This document shows, piece by piece, positions 21,259 through 31,500 of a DNA stretch of 64,000 nt. The notes below the pieces were generated by a model. The model saw only the letters and a list, made by a program, of their open reading frames with translations, ran no database searches and was not told the DNA's origin. Source of the stretch: Prionace glauca (taxonomy: Eukaryota > Chordata > Chondrichthyes > Carcharhiniformes > Carcharhinidae); NCBI GenBank assembly GCA_037974335.1, contig CM075761.1, forward strand, positions 13,009,543 to 13,073,542, written 5' to 3'. Every line of letters begins with the position of its first letter. Within the stretch, counting starts at the first letter, position 1. The translations under genes were made by a program, and so were the position numbers.

Positions 21259-24215
21259 CTATCTATAACCCCCAATCCCATTAAACTCCATATACTCATC
21301 TAGAAGTCTTTTAAAAGACCCCAGCGAGTTCGCCTCCACCACCGATGACGGCAGCCGATTCCATTCACTCACCACCCTCTGAGTGAAAAACTTACCCCTA
21401 ACATCACCTCTGTACTTCCCTCCCCGCACCTTAAATCTGTGACCTGTCGTAGCGACCATTTAAACCCGGGGAAATAGCCTCTGAGAGTCCACCCTATCTA
21501 TTCCTCTCAACATTTTATAAACCTCTATCAGATCGCCTCTCAACCTTCGCCTCTCTAGGGAAAAGAGTCCCAGCTCCCTCAACCTATCTTCATAAGGAAT
21601 GCCTCCCAGTCCAGGCAACATCCTTGTAAATCTCCTCTGCACCCTTTCAATAGCTTCTACGTCTTTCCTGTAGTGAGGCGACCAGAACTGCGCACAGTAC
21701 TCCAAATGAGGCCTGACAAGGGTCCTGTAAAGTTGCAGCATTACCTCCCGACTCCTAAACTCAATCCCTCGATTAATGAAGGCCAGTACACCATACGCCT
21801 TCTTGACCACCTCCTCCACCTGCTAGGCCGATTTAAGAGTCCTGTGGACCCTGACCCCGAGATCCTTCTGCTCTTCAACGCTACTAAGATTCCTGCCCTT
21901 GATAGTGTACTCGTTCATCCCGTTGGTTCTGCCGAAATGGACAACTACACATTTATCCGCGTTGAAGTCCATCTGCCACTTCTCCGCCCATTCCTGCATC
22001 CTATCTATGTCCTGCTGCAACTTTTGACATCCTTCCAGACCATCCACAACACCACCGACCTTCGTGTCATCAGCGAACTTGCTAACCCATCCGTCCACTT
22101 CCTCATCCAGGTCATTTATGAAAATGACAAACAGTAAGGGTCCCAGAACAGATCCCTGGGGCACCCCACTGGTGACTGACCTCCATTCCGAAAAAGACCC
22201 ATCCACAACCACTCTCTGCATTCTGCAGGCAAGCCAGTTCTGGATCCACAAGGCCAAAGGCCCTTGGATCCCATGCCCTCTCACCTTCTCAAGAAGTCTT
22301 GCATGGGGAACCTTATCAAACACCTTGCTGAAGTCCATGTACACTACGTCCACGGCACTTCCTTCGTCAATGTGTTCAGTCACATTATCGAAGAACTCAA
22401 CTAGGCTCGTAAGGCACGACCTGCCCTTGACAAATCCATGCTGACTATTCCTGATCATGTCAAACCTCTCCAAATGCTTGTAAATCTTGTCCCTCAGAAG
22501 CCTCTCCATCAGCTTACCAACCACTGAGGTCAGACTCACCGGGCGGTAATTTCCCGGGCTATCTCTGTTCCCTTTCTTGAAAATAGGGACTACATCCGCA
22601 ATCCTCCAATCTTCCGGAACCTCTCCCGTCTCCATTGACGACGCAAAGATCATCGCCAGGGGCTCTGCAATCACTTCCCTCGCCTCCCATAGTATCCTGG
22701 GGTACATCCCATCTGGTCCCGGCGACTTATCTATTTTGATAGAATTCAAAAGTTCTAATACATCCTCCTCCTTAATGTCCACGTACTCAATGTTTTCCAA
22801 CTGCTGCAAGTCCATAGCAAGATCTCCCAGATCAGCTTCCACTGTGAATACTGAGGCAAAGTACTCATTAAGCACCTCCGCCATTTCTTTTAGTTCCACA
22901 CAGACCTTTCCCCCTTCACCTTTTATAGGTCCTATCCTTTCCCTTCTCATCCTTTTACCTTTCACATATTTATAGAAGGCCTTGGGATTTTCCTTAATCT
23001 TACCCGCCAAGGTCTTCTCATGACCCCTTCTGGCTCTCCTAATTTCCCGTTTAACCTCCTTTCTACAGTCCTTATAGTCTTCAAGATCCTTAACCTCTCC
23101 TAGTTCCCTGTACATCTTCCTTTTCCTCCTGACTAGGTTCAACACAGTCTTCGTGCACCACGGTTCCCGCGACCTACCAAAACCCCCTTGTCTCATCGGA
23201 ACATTGTCATGCAGAGCGCCAGACAAACATTCCTTGAATATCCGCCACCTTCCTTCGGACTTTTCCCTAAGAACGCCTCCTTCCAGTTTATTTGTCCAAG
23301 TAAGTTCCTGACTTCTTCGTATCTCCCCTTACTCCAGACAAACACCTTCCTAGCCTGCCTGATCCTATCTCGTTCCAATGCAATTGTGAAGGAGATAGAA
23401 TTATGGTCACCATTCCCAAGATGCTCTCCTACCGAGAGATCCATCACCTGCCCTGGTTCATTCGCCAATACCAGGTCAAGTACAGCCTCTCCCCTCGTTG
23501 GTTTGTCCACATATTGTGTCAGGAAACCTTCCTGAACACACCTAACAAACTCCTCTCCAGCCAAACCCCTTACCCTAGGGATATTCCAGTCGATGTTTGG
23601 GAAATTGAAGTCTCCCATCACGACAACTCTGTTATTAATACATTTCTCCAGAATCTGGTTCCCTATCTGCACTTCAACTTCCCTGTCACTATTGGGCGGC
23701 CTATAGAATACACCCAGCAAAGTTTTCGACCCTTTGCTGTTCGTAACTTCCACCCACAGAGACTCTGTAGAAAGTCCCTCCACGGCATCCTCTTTCTCTG
23801 CAGCCATGACACTGTCCCTGATTAACAGTGCCACTCCACCACCTCTTCTGCCAGCCTCCCTGTCCTTCCTGAAGCATCTGAAACCTGGCACCTGAAGTAC
23901 CCAGTCCTGTCCCTGAGACATCCAAGTCTCCGTAATGGCCACCACATCACATTCCCAAGCAGCTATCCACGCCCTAAGCTCATCTACCTTATTTACTATA
24001 CTCCTTGCATTAAAATATATACACTTCAGCCCCTCAGTCTGGGCATTTCCCTTCTCCACCCCCTGTCTAACCTCCCTCCCATATTGCCTGCGGTCCTCCC
24101 CTACCTTTAAAGTATTAAAGTACATGCATTTCAAACCCTGCTCCGCCCCACCCCCACTACGCCGTGCCTTGCATTCCCCATCTATGCCCCCCTCACTTTC
24201 ACCCCCTCTACTCAA
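21259..24215 (-). pseudogene. CR1-A ORF2 (APE endonuclease plus reverse transcriptase), broken
   Basis: The N-terminal part (23193-24215) is an AP-like endonuclease: YFNARSIVNKVDEL, ITETW, a YRPPNSD loop, VVMGDFNFPNIDW and GDHNSISFTI. The central part (21823-23226) is a LINE reverse transcriptase: [64 protein letters not shown] and the catalytic FADDTKVGG. The last part (21259-21819) is the C-terminal domain ending GGYR. The frame shifts near 23200-23226. A TAG replaces the TCG Ser codon of related copies near 21820 (S-A-*-Q-V-E-E), and a TAA replaces a GAA Glu codon near 21460. It would otherwise be about 985 residues. Confidence 0.9.
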
Positions 24216-24260
24216 GATCCCACCCCCCCCTCCAAATCAGTTTAAACCTCCCCGCTTAGC

Positions 24261-25157
24261 CTATGCAAATTTACCCCCCAGGATATTGATTCCCCTCTGG
24301 TTTAGGTGTAGACCATCACTCATATAGAGGTCCCACCTTCCCCAGAATGAGCCCCAATTGCTCAAGTACCTGAACCCCTCCCTCCTGCACCATTCCCTCA
24401 GCCACGAATTCAAACTTTCCCTCTCCCTATTCCTCTCTAAACTATCCCGTGGCACAGGCAAGAGTCCGGATATAACTACTCTTCCAGACTTAGCCTTTAG
24501 TTTCCACCCCAACTCCATAAATCTTTGCTTAATATCCCCTTCCCTTAATCTCCCTATGTCATGTGTCCCCACATGAACTATAACTTGCGGTTGATCTCCC
24601 TCTCCCCTAAGAGTCCTGAAAATCCTGTCCGATACATCCCAGACCCCAGCCCCTGGTAGGCAACACACCAGCCCTGAGTCCCTACCCTTACCTCCGACTC
24701 TCCTATCCATCCACTTAACTGTGGAGTCCCCAATCACGAGGCCCAATCTCTTACCCTTAATCACCTGAGGTTTCCCAATAGGCTCACCTCCAGAGACCTG
24801 CTCCCTTTGGCTATCCCCAGTTGATTCCTCCTCAACTGTAGCCTCCAGGACCGAAAACCTATTTTGGAGGGGAACAGCCCCAGGGGATTGTCCCACCACA
24901 TTCTTCTTTCCTCTCCTCGTGGCAGTGACCCAAGACTGGTTTCTAGGAGTGACTAACTCTTTATAACTCCTATCAATGTCCACCTCTGCATCCCGAATTT
25001 TGCGGAGCTCCTCTACTTCCACCTTCAACTCCTTTGCACGCTCCTCCAGAAGCTGCAATCTAATACACTTCTTACAAGTAAAATCCCCTGAAACACTACT
25101 GGAGTCCCTCACCACATACATCCCACAGGAGATGCAGCTTACTGCCTGAACTGCCAT
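24261..25157 (-). CDS. CR1-A ORF1 protein (Zn finger, coiled coil, SGNH esterase)
   Basis: An open frame of 298 residues. It begins MAVQAVSCISCGMYVVRDSS with two Cys pairs (C-I-S-C near residues 8-11 and C-K-K-C near 28-31) that fit the zinc finger of CR1 ORF1. A heptad-rich helix follows (LQLLEERAKELKVEVEELRK, about 33-55). The second half is SGNH-hydrolase-like, with block I LVIGDSTVKWMDRR, a block III-like VHVGTHDIG (the usual Asn is His) and block V MSDGLHLNQRG, which supplies the Asp-His pair. In related elements this protein binds RNA and membranes and assists retrotransposition. It is a transposon gene, not a host gene. The exact C-terminus is uncertain, because the open frame ends at the left edge of the inter-ORF gap. 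Confidence 0.85.
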   Translation of the reverse strand: MAVQAVSCISCGMYVVRDSSSVSGDFTCKKCIRLQLLEERAKELKVEVEELRKIRDAEVDIDRSYKELVTPRNQSWVTATRRGKKNVVGQSPGAVPLQNRFSVLEATVEEESTGDSQREQVSGGEPIGKPQVIKGKRLGLVIGDSTVKWMDRRVGGKGRDSGLVCCLPGAGVWDVSDRIFRTLRGEGDQPQVIVHVGTHDIGRLREGDIKQRFMELGWKLKAKSGRVVISGLLPVPRDSLERNRERESLNSWLREWCRREGFRYLSNWGSFWGRWDLYMSDGLHLNQRGINILGGKFA

Positions 25158-25603
25158 CCCTGAAACAATTACCAGCAGAAAAAATAAAAAATATTAAAAA
25201 GAAAACTTACTCACACTTATAATTTAGGTTAGAGGAGGTGGGAGGGTGGGATGCTCTACCAGTGTAGAGAATCGGGTATCCTCTCTACACTAATTTATAG
25301 GGTTAGGGGCCCGAAAAAAAAACTACAACTCCCGTAAGCGTCCTAGTGACGACTTCCGGTTTCTAACTAATTTAAAAAAAAACCGCCGAAACTCGCAACT
25401 TTAAAAAATAAAAATAAAAGTTAAACAGAATTAAACAGAAAAATGTACCTTCTTGCTGCCTCCTCTGATGCCCAAAAATCGCTGCCTCTCGACTCTGCTC
25501 GCCAGAAACAATGAGGATGGGCTCCTGAAGTGTAAACAGGAAACGCTGAGACAAAATAAACACAGCGCTGAATTTTCAATTTCACAACCACTTACCGTCG
25601 TAT

Positions 25604-26010
25604 GAGGAAAGGCTGAGGGACTTGAGGTAATTTCCATTAGAGAGAAGAAGGTTACGAGGTGACTTAATTGAGGCACACAAGATGATCAGAGGGTTAGATA
25701 GGGTGGACAGTGAGAGCCCTTTTCCACGGATGGCTAACACGAGGGGACATAGCTTTAAATTAAGGGGTGATAATTATAGGATGGATGTCAGAGGTAGGCT
25801 CTTTAATCAGAGGGTAGTAGGGGCGTGGAATGCCCCTGCCTGCAGCAGTTGTGGACTCGCCAACTTTAAGGGCATTCAAATGGTCAGTGGATAGGCATAT
25901 GGATAACATTGGAATAGTTTAGGTTAGAGGGTCATTAGATTGGTTCCACTGGTCGGCGCAACATTGAGGGCCAAAGGGCCTGTACTGCGCTGTAATGTTC
26001 TATGTCTCTG
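25604..26010 (+). repeat. CR1-B' 3' fragment
   Basis: Starts at the Y-E-E-R-L-R-D-L segment, reads IRGLDRVDSESPFPRMANTR and YRMDVRGRLFNQRVVGAWNA, and ends with the tail ctggtcggcgcaacattgag and TTCTATG. It abuts the 5' end of the large CR1-A head-to-head. Confidence 0.8.
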
Positions 26011-26157
26011 TAAAACGTGCATTTCCACCATGTTTTCCAATCCCCGGGAGCCCGAATACTGAGTTACCTGAGAAAAGAGCTTGTGTGTATAACAGCAAAA
26101 AACCTACGATCCCAGCCCACGCAATCCTCACCGTCCTGGGCACCTCCCTTGAACACA

Positions 26158-26586
26158 GAACATAGAACATTACAGCGCAGTAGAGGCCCTTCGGCCCTCG
26201 ATGTTGCGCTGACCAGTGGAACCAGGCTACCTCGCTGAATATATTTAAGTGACGGGAAGATAGGTTTCGGATAGACAGGGGAATTAAGGGATATGGGGAG
26301 CAAGCGGGAGAGTGGAACTGATCCACCTCAGATCAGCCATGATCTTATTGAATGGCGGGGCAGGCTCGAAGAACTAGATGGCCTGCTCCTGCCCCTATTT
26401 CTCATAGAACATAGAACATTACAGCGCAGAACAGGCCCTTCGGCCCACGATGTTGCGCCGACCAGTTAAAAAACAATGACCCACTAACCTAAACCAATCC
26501 CTTTTCGTCCATAAACCTATCCACGGATCTCTTAAACGCCCCCAAACTAGACGCATTTACAACTGCAGCTGGCAGTTCCTATGTTC
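26158..26586. repeat. three stacked short CR1 ends
   Basis: 26158-26222 is a minus-strand CR1-B' end, 26222-26403 a plus-strand CR1-C end (tctcgctgaatatatttaag, ggcggggcaggctcgaagaa) and 26404-26586 a minus-strand CR1-B end (TTCTATG tail, then the ttacaactgcagctggcagt block). Each is 5'-truncated at the next. Confidence 0.75.
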
Positions 26587-26589
26587 TTC

Positions 26590-26840
26590 ACCATGTATTA
26601 ACCTTACACTAAAATGAACTTTCTCTGCAACCTAGCTCTGACTGTGCCATTGCATTCTGCACACCCTCCTTCCCTTCTCTATGAAGGGTATGCTTTGTCT
26701 GCACAGCGCGCTAATGTCTTTCACTGTATCCCAATGCATGTGACAGTCATCAATCAAAGTTATGAACGGTATGCTTTGCCTGTACAGCGCGCAGGGCACA
26801 ATACTTTTCACTGTAATCCCAATTCCTTTGACAATAATAA
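26590..26840 (+). repeat. NR-1 non-autonomous retroelement
   Basis: Contains two copies of the tatgctttgtctgcacagcg segment, each followed by a cactgtaatccca-like part, ending gacaataataaatcaaatca. The doubled end parallels the tandem array at 36116. Confidence 0.65.
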
Positions 26841-27114
26841 ATCAAATCATTCTGTCAATTCTTTCGAACTACTTTTTGTCCTGAATTCTCTATCGGTGAT
26901 AAGCTCATCCTGCAATATTTTGCATTCCTACTCCTGCCTTGTTGAACCACTTCATAATTATAAATATTTCGATGGGTCAGCCCTTAATTTTCTTTCTTTT
27001 TCAGAGAAAAGGTGCTCAAATATTTTCAAATTTCACCGCCAGTTTCTTGGATCAGTCTTGTGAAATATTAACTGCACCTTTTCCATTGCCTGCGTATCCT
27101 TGCTTCAGCGGCCT

Positions 27115-27330
27115 GATGGTGCAGTGCTTCGTACTGCTGCCTCACAGCGCTCGGGGCAGGGGATGGAGTGCCGGCTTAGGTCACTGTCTGTGTGGAGTCT
27201 GCGCATTCTGCTTCTGTCTGCGCGTGTTCAATGAGATCATGGCTGATCTGAAGTGGAACTGGGTCCACTTCATTGAATGGCAGGGCAGGCTCGAAGGGCT
27301 AGGCGGCCTACTCCTGCTCCTATTTCTTAT
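27115..27330 (+). repeat. SINE-1 fragment and CR1-C end
   Basis: 27115-27225 holds a degraded SINE-1 head and core (tactgctgcctcacagcgct, tgtctgtgtggagtctgcgc). 27230-27330 holds the CR1-C tail (atcatggctgatctgaagtg, TTCTTATGTTCTCATG). Confidence 0.7.
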
Positions 27331-27334
27331 GTTC

Positions 27335-28079
27335 TCATGTGTTGAGTATAGGGCTAACGGGAGGACTTTGAATAGTGTGGAGGAGCAGAGGGATCTAGGT
27401 GTATGTGTACATAGATCCCTGAAAGTTGGGAATCAAGTAGATAAGGTTGTTAAGAAGGCACACGGTGTCTTGGCGTTTATTGGTAGGGGGATTGAATTTA
27501 GGAGTCGCAGCGTCATGATGCAACTGTACACAACTCTGGTGCGGCCACACTTGGAGTTTTGTGTGCAGTTCTGGTCCCCATATTACAGGAAGGATGTAGA
27601 GGCTTTGGAGAGGGTGCAGAGGAGATTTACCAGGATGTTGCCTGGTATGGAGGGGAGATCCTATGAGGAGAGACTGAGAGATTTGGGGTTGTTTTCGCTG
27701 GAAAGAAGGCGGCTAAGAGGGGATCTCATTGAAACATATAAGATGATTAGAGGTTTAGACAGGGTAGATAGTGATAGCCTTTTTCCTAGGATGGAGAAAG
27801 CTAGCACGAGGGGGCACGACTTTAAATTAAGGGGGGGGGGGTAGTTATAGGACAGATGTCAGGGGTAGGTTCTTTACCCAGAGGGTGGTGAGGGACCGGA
27901 ATGCCCTGCCAGCTGCAGTTGTAAATGCACCTAGTTTGGGGGCGTTTAAGAGATCTGTGGATAGGTGTATGGATGAAAAGGGATTGGTTTAGGCTAGTGG
28001 GTCATTGTTTTGTAACTGGTCGGCGCAACATCGTGGGCCGAAGGACCTGTTCTGCGCTGTAATGTTCTATGTTCTATTT
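27335..28079 (+). repeat. CR1-B, 5'-truncated
   Basis: Reads EYRANGRTLNSVEEQRDLGV through [20 protein letters not shown] and RRFTRMLPGMEGRSYEERLR to the tail gctagtgggtcattgttttg and TTCTATG. A run of G near 27832-27841 shifts the frame before the last 60 residues. Confidence 0.85.
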
Positions 28080-28459
28080 GTTTTGTTCAAGTGCACCAAT
28101 TTCCTCCCACATCCTGAAAAAAAAAATGTGCTGGTTCGTTGGTTTGGCCGTGCTAAATTCTCTCTCCGTGTACATGAACAAGCGCCGGATTGTGACGACT
28201 GAGAGATGTTTCATTGCAGTGTTAATGTGAGCCTACTTGTGTCGAATGATAGAACTTTTTTGAAAAAAAAACAAGTTTTTCTCGGATTAGGAAGAACCGT
28301 GCTCCGCACTCCAAGTCTGGCCAAACCAACGTGTGTAGGTATATGAGACATTTCGTAGAACATGTTGAATGCACGCCAGCAGTTGGACCTACAGCAAACA
28401 GGAAAACCGCAGAGAGCTCTCGTCCTCGGCTCCGTTTCCAAACTCCTGTTGTTTTTGCG

Positions 28460-28469
28460 TATATTTCAC
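28460..28469 (+). promoter_or_regulatory. unit 2 TATA-like element
   Basis: TATATTTCAC followed by ACCTCCCC lies 87 bp before the leader ATG. The same element stands 96 bp before the unit 3 ATG and, as ATATTTCAC, 79 bp before the unit 1 ATG. The sequence between element and ATG is also conserved (agagaacaagggcaagttct). Core-promoter role is inferred. Confidence 0.45.
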
Positions 28470-28546
28470 ACCTCCCCACATAGAGAGAACAAGGGCAAGT
28501 TCTCAGTGAGATTCGAACCGGGATCTCAGAGTCTGGCGCAAGGACA

Positions 28547-28589
28547 ATGAGTTTCCTCAACATCTGTGCACTGTTCCATTTCTTTCAAG
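28547..28589 (+). CDS. unit 2 exon 1: leader
   Basis: Encodes [14 protein letters not shown] and one base of the next codon; donor CAAG|gtgaga. The hydrophobic core continues to the V exon start (V-T-V-S-Q), giving a signal peptide of about 18 residues. An extended open frame past the donor exists but is intronic. The ATG is supported by identical context in units 1 and 3. Confidence 0.8.
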
Positions 28590-31500
28590 GTGAGATATCC
28601 TCATTATGCTCAGATAGAATGGAGAAGGATTTGGATAGAGCAAAGAGGGAGAAACTGTTTCCATTGGCAGAAGTTTCTGGAACCAAGGGAACATGGATCG
28701 AAGAATTTGGTAAAAATAACAGAGAGGGGGACGATGGGATTTTTAAAAAATCCATCCGAGTTTTCATATCAGCCTGAAAGGGCGGAGGAAGCAGATTTAA
28801 CAGGAAGTTTCAAAAGAGGAAATTGGAATTTTCAAACAGGAGGAATTGGATGCATATTTAAATGGGGAAAATTCAAAACATTACCTAACAGTTTCAAAGA
28901 TTCAACAGATACTTGAAGAAGGGCGGCACGGTAGCACAGTGGTTAGCACTGCTGCTTCACAGCTCCAGGGTCCTGGGTTCGATTCCCGGCTCGGGTCACT
29001 GTCTGTGTGGAGTTTGCACATTATCCCCGTGTCTGCGTGGGTTTTCTCCGGGTGCTCCGGTTTCCTCCCACAGTCCAAAGATGTGCGGGTTAGGTTCATT
29101 GGCTATGCTAAAATTGCCCTTCAGTGTCCTGGGTTGTGTAGGTTAGAGGGAATAGCAGGTAAATGTGTAGGGATATGGGGATAGGGTCTGGGTGGGATTG
29201 TGTTCGGTGCAGACTCGATGGGCCGAAGGGCCTGTTTCTGCACTGTAGGGTTCTATAAAAAACCGAACGGTCCCCCCGTGTCCTGCAGTGCTATAGGCAT
29301 GCAAGCTTAACTAAAGAACGAAACAAATGTTACTGACAAAATGGAACGCCGGTTAACAACAATGGAACGGAGTTAACCCGAATTGCCATCTCTCCTCAGA
29401 TATCACGTGTCAATGGGCTCCGTTAATAATACTGGCCACTTTGGAGAGGAAAAAAAATCGAGTAGAACTTCAGAATCAGTAATAAATTCTTGAACTGACT
29501 TTAGCGCCAATAGTCAACGGAGAAGAAGAAAGAACGCAGAAACAGAAAATGCTGGAATATCTCACATTGGTTAACATTGCCGCATCACAGCGCCAAGAAC
29601 GGGACTTGGATTCCCGGCTTGGGTGACTGGCTGTGCGGCGACTGCACGTTCTCCCCGTATCTGCGTGAGTTTCCTCCGGCTTACTGCCACGATACAAAAT
29701 TGTGCAGGTCATGTTGATTGGCCATGCTAAATTGTACCTTCGTACCAGGGGATTAGCAGTGTAAATATGTGAGCTTGCGGGAATGGGGCCTAGGAGGGAT
29801 TGTGATCGGGGCAGACTCGGTGGGCCAAATGGCCTCTTTCTGCACTACAGGGGTTCTATGATTTTATGATTCTGAGAGCATCGGCGGAGAGGTAATGGAG
29901 CTCTGACGGAGAATCATCCAGACTCAAACATCGGGTGTATTCTCTCTCCACTGAAGCTCTCAGAATGAGATTCGTAGAGTCAGTTTTTTCAGTGCTCAAG
30001 GAGGCCACTTGGCCCATCGAATCGGCACTGATCCCAATTCCCGTAATCCTACTGAGATTTTCCAGCATTTTCTGTTTTTTTATTCAGTTTCAGGCATGCG
30101 CAGTCATTCGCGTTTCTATAAGGAAAGACACGGGATGTAAACAATAGTTGAGAAATGTAATTTTATTGATATGAACATCACCCAGTTCCCATGTACCCCA
30201 TCCCCAGTATTTAAAACAGATATACTGGTGAATGGACTGGTATTATACCTTTCGAAAGGGAGGAAGAAAATGGGAAAACTAACACCATAATCAGAGCGAT
30301 TTTAACGGTGCGAATGTTTTTTCGGAATCAGGCATTTTTATGTTTTCATTTGATTTGATGCATTATTGTCACCTGTATTACTATAGATAAAAATGTATTG
30401 TTTGTTGCGCACTATACAGACAAAGCATACCGTGCATAGAGAAGGAAAAGAGAGGGTGTAGAATGTCATGTTACCGTCATGAGTGTAGAGAAATATCAAC
30501 TTAATGCGAGGTAGGTCTATTCAAAAGTCTGACAGCAGCAGGGAAGAAGCTGTTCTAGAGTCGGTCGGTACGTGACCTTAGACTTTTGTATATTTTTCCC
30601 GACGGAAGAAGGTGGAAGAGAGAACGTCCGGGATGAATGGGGGTCCTTGATTATGCTGGCTGCTATTCCCGAGGAAGCGGGAGGTGTCACAGATGGAAGG
30701 CTGGTTTGACCCCCAATTGTCGACTGTCCTGAGGGATTGTTCCATAACCTGAGGTGACTGTTGTTCTCTCTCTTTCTCTTTCCCAGTCACAGTGTCTCAG
30801 GTCACCCTGTCCCAGTTTCCGCCGGGTCAGACGCTCCCTGCGGGGAGTCCTGTTAATCTCAGCTGCCACATCCAGGGTCAGAATGTTGGCTCTGTCTTCT
30901 GGTACAGACAGAGGGGGAGAGACGGCATGGATTCGGTTTCCACAGCGTACGAGAACATCCAAGCTGAGGGGAGATTTTCCAGCCAGATTTCTGAAAATGG
31001 GCGGCTTTGTTCACTAACCATTGCCGATTCCCGAGTAAATGATTCTGGGATGTATTACTGTGCAAAGCGCCACTACCAGAACATGGCCCAAATATTCGGA
31101 AATGGCTCCAAGTTGGTGATTACAGGTAAATTCCATTATTGTTCTACTGCAATGGGTGTCTCAAAACAATTAAAGTGTCCTCTTCCACCAATGAATGGGT
31201 GTTCTGTTTTATTTTAGCGGGTTCTCCCTCCATATTCCTCCTCACCCCGCCGCTGTATAAGATTCCCTCCATGGGAAGGGTCCCGTTGTTGTGTTTGGTC
31301 AGAGGCGCGTCTCCCGATTCCTGTCCCGTCCGCTGGAATGTTACGGGGCGGGATACCGAGGGACAGACCGATTCGGGGACACTGGAGCCGGACGGGACCT
31401 ACACCGTCAGGAGTTACATCAGCCTCCCGGCGGAAACTTGGAGAAGAGGCGCTCGCTGCACTTGCGCCCTTCAGGTCAACTCCAGTGGAAGTATTCTCAG

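Larger units (their letters stand above)
21176..25600 (-). mobile_element. near full-length CR1-A LINE
   Basis: About 4.4 kb in minus orientation: a 5' UTR (about 25158-25600), ORF1 (24261-25157), ORF2 with endonuclease and reverse transcriptase (21259-24215), and a short 3' UTR with gggccgaagggcctg and TTCTATG repeats at 21176. The domain order is that of chicken-repeat-1 (CR1) elements, whose ORF1 carries a zinc-knuckle/PHD-like part and an SGNH esterase. ORF1 is open; ORF2 has one frameshift and two nonsense changes, so this copy is young but inactive. No target duplication is obvious, as is usual for CR1. Confidence 0.9.
26840..28450 (+). other. unit 2 upstream flank, split by insertions
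   Basis: 26990-27098 and 28283-28450 align with contiguous parts of the unit 3 flank (60790-61095): gaaatattaactgcacctttt, then gattaggaagaaccgtgctc, then acaggaaaaccgcagagagc. Between them, about 1.2 kb of SINE-1, CR1-C and CR1-B sequence was inserted after the units separated. Confidence 0.6.

Noticed and set aside
28547-28777. Reading the unit 2 leader as a 76-residue single-exon protein
   Set aside because: The frame passes a good splice donor that is conserved in three units, and the downstream residues are not conserved in units 1 and 3.
30788-30794. CACAGTG heptamer at the start of the V exon (also in unit 3)
   Set aside because: It matches a recombination-signal heptamer, but it sits at the 5' edge of V rather than the V/J border, has no nonamer at 12 or 23 bases, and codes for T-V in both units.
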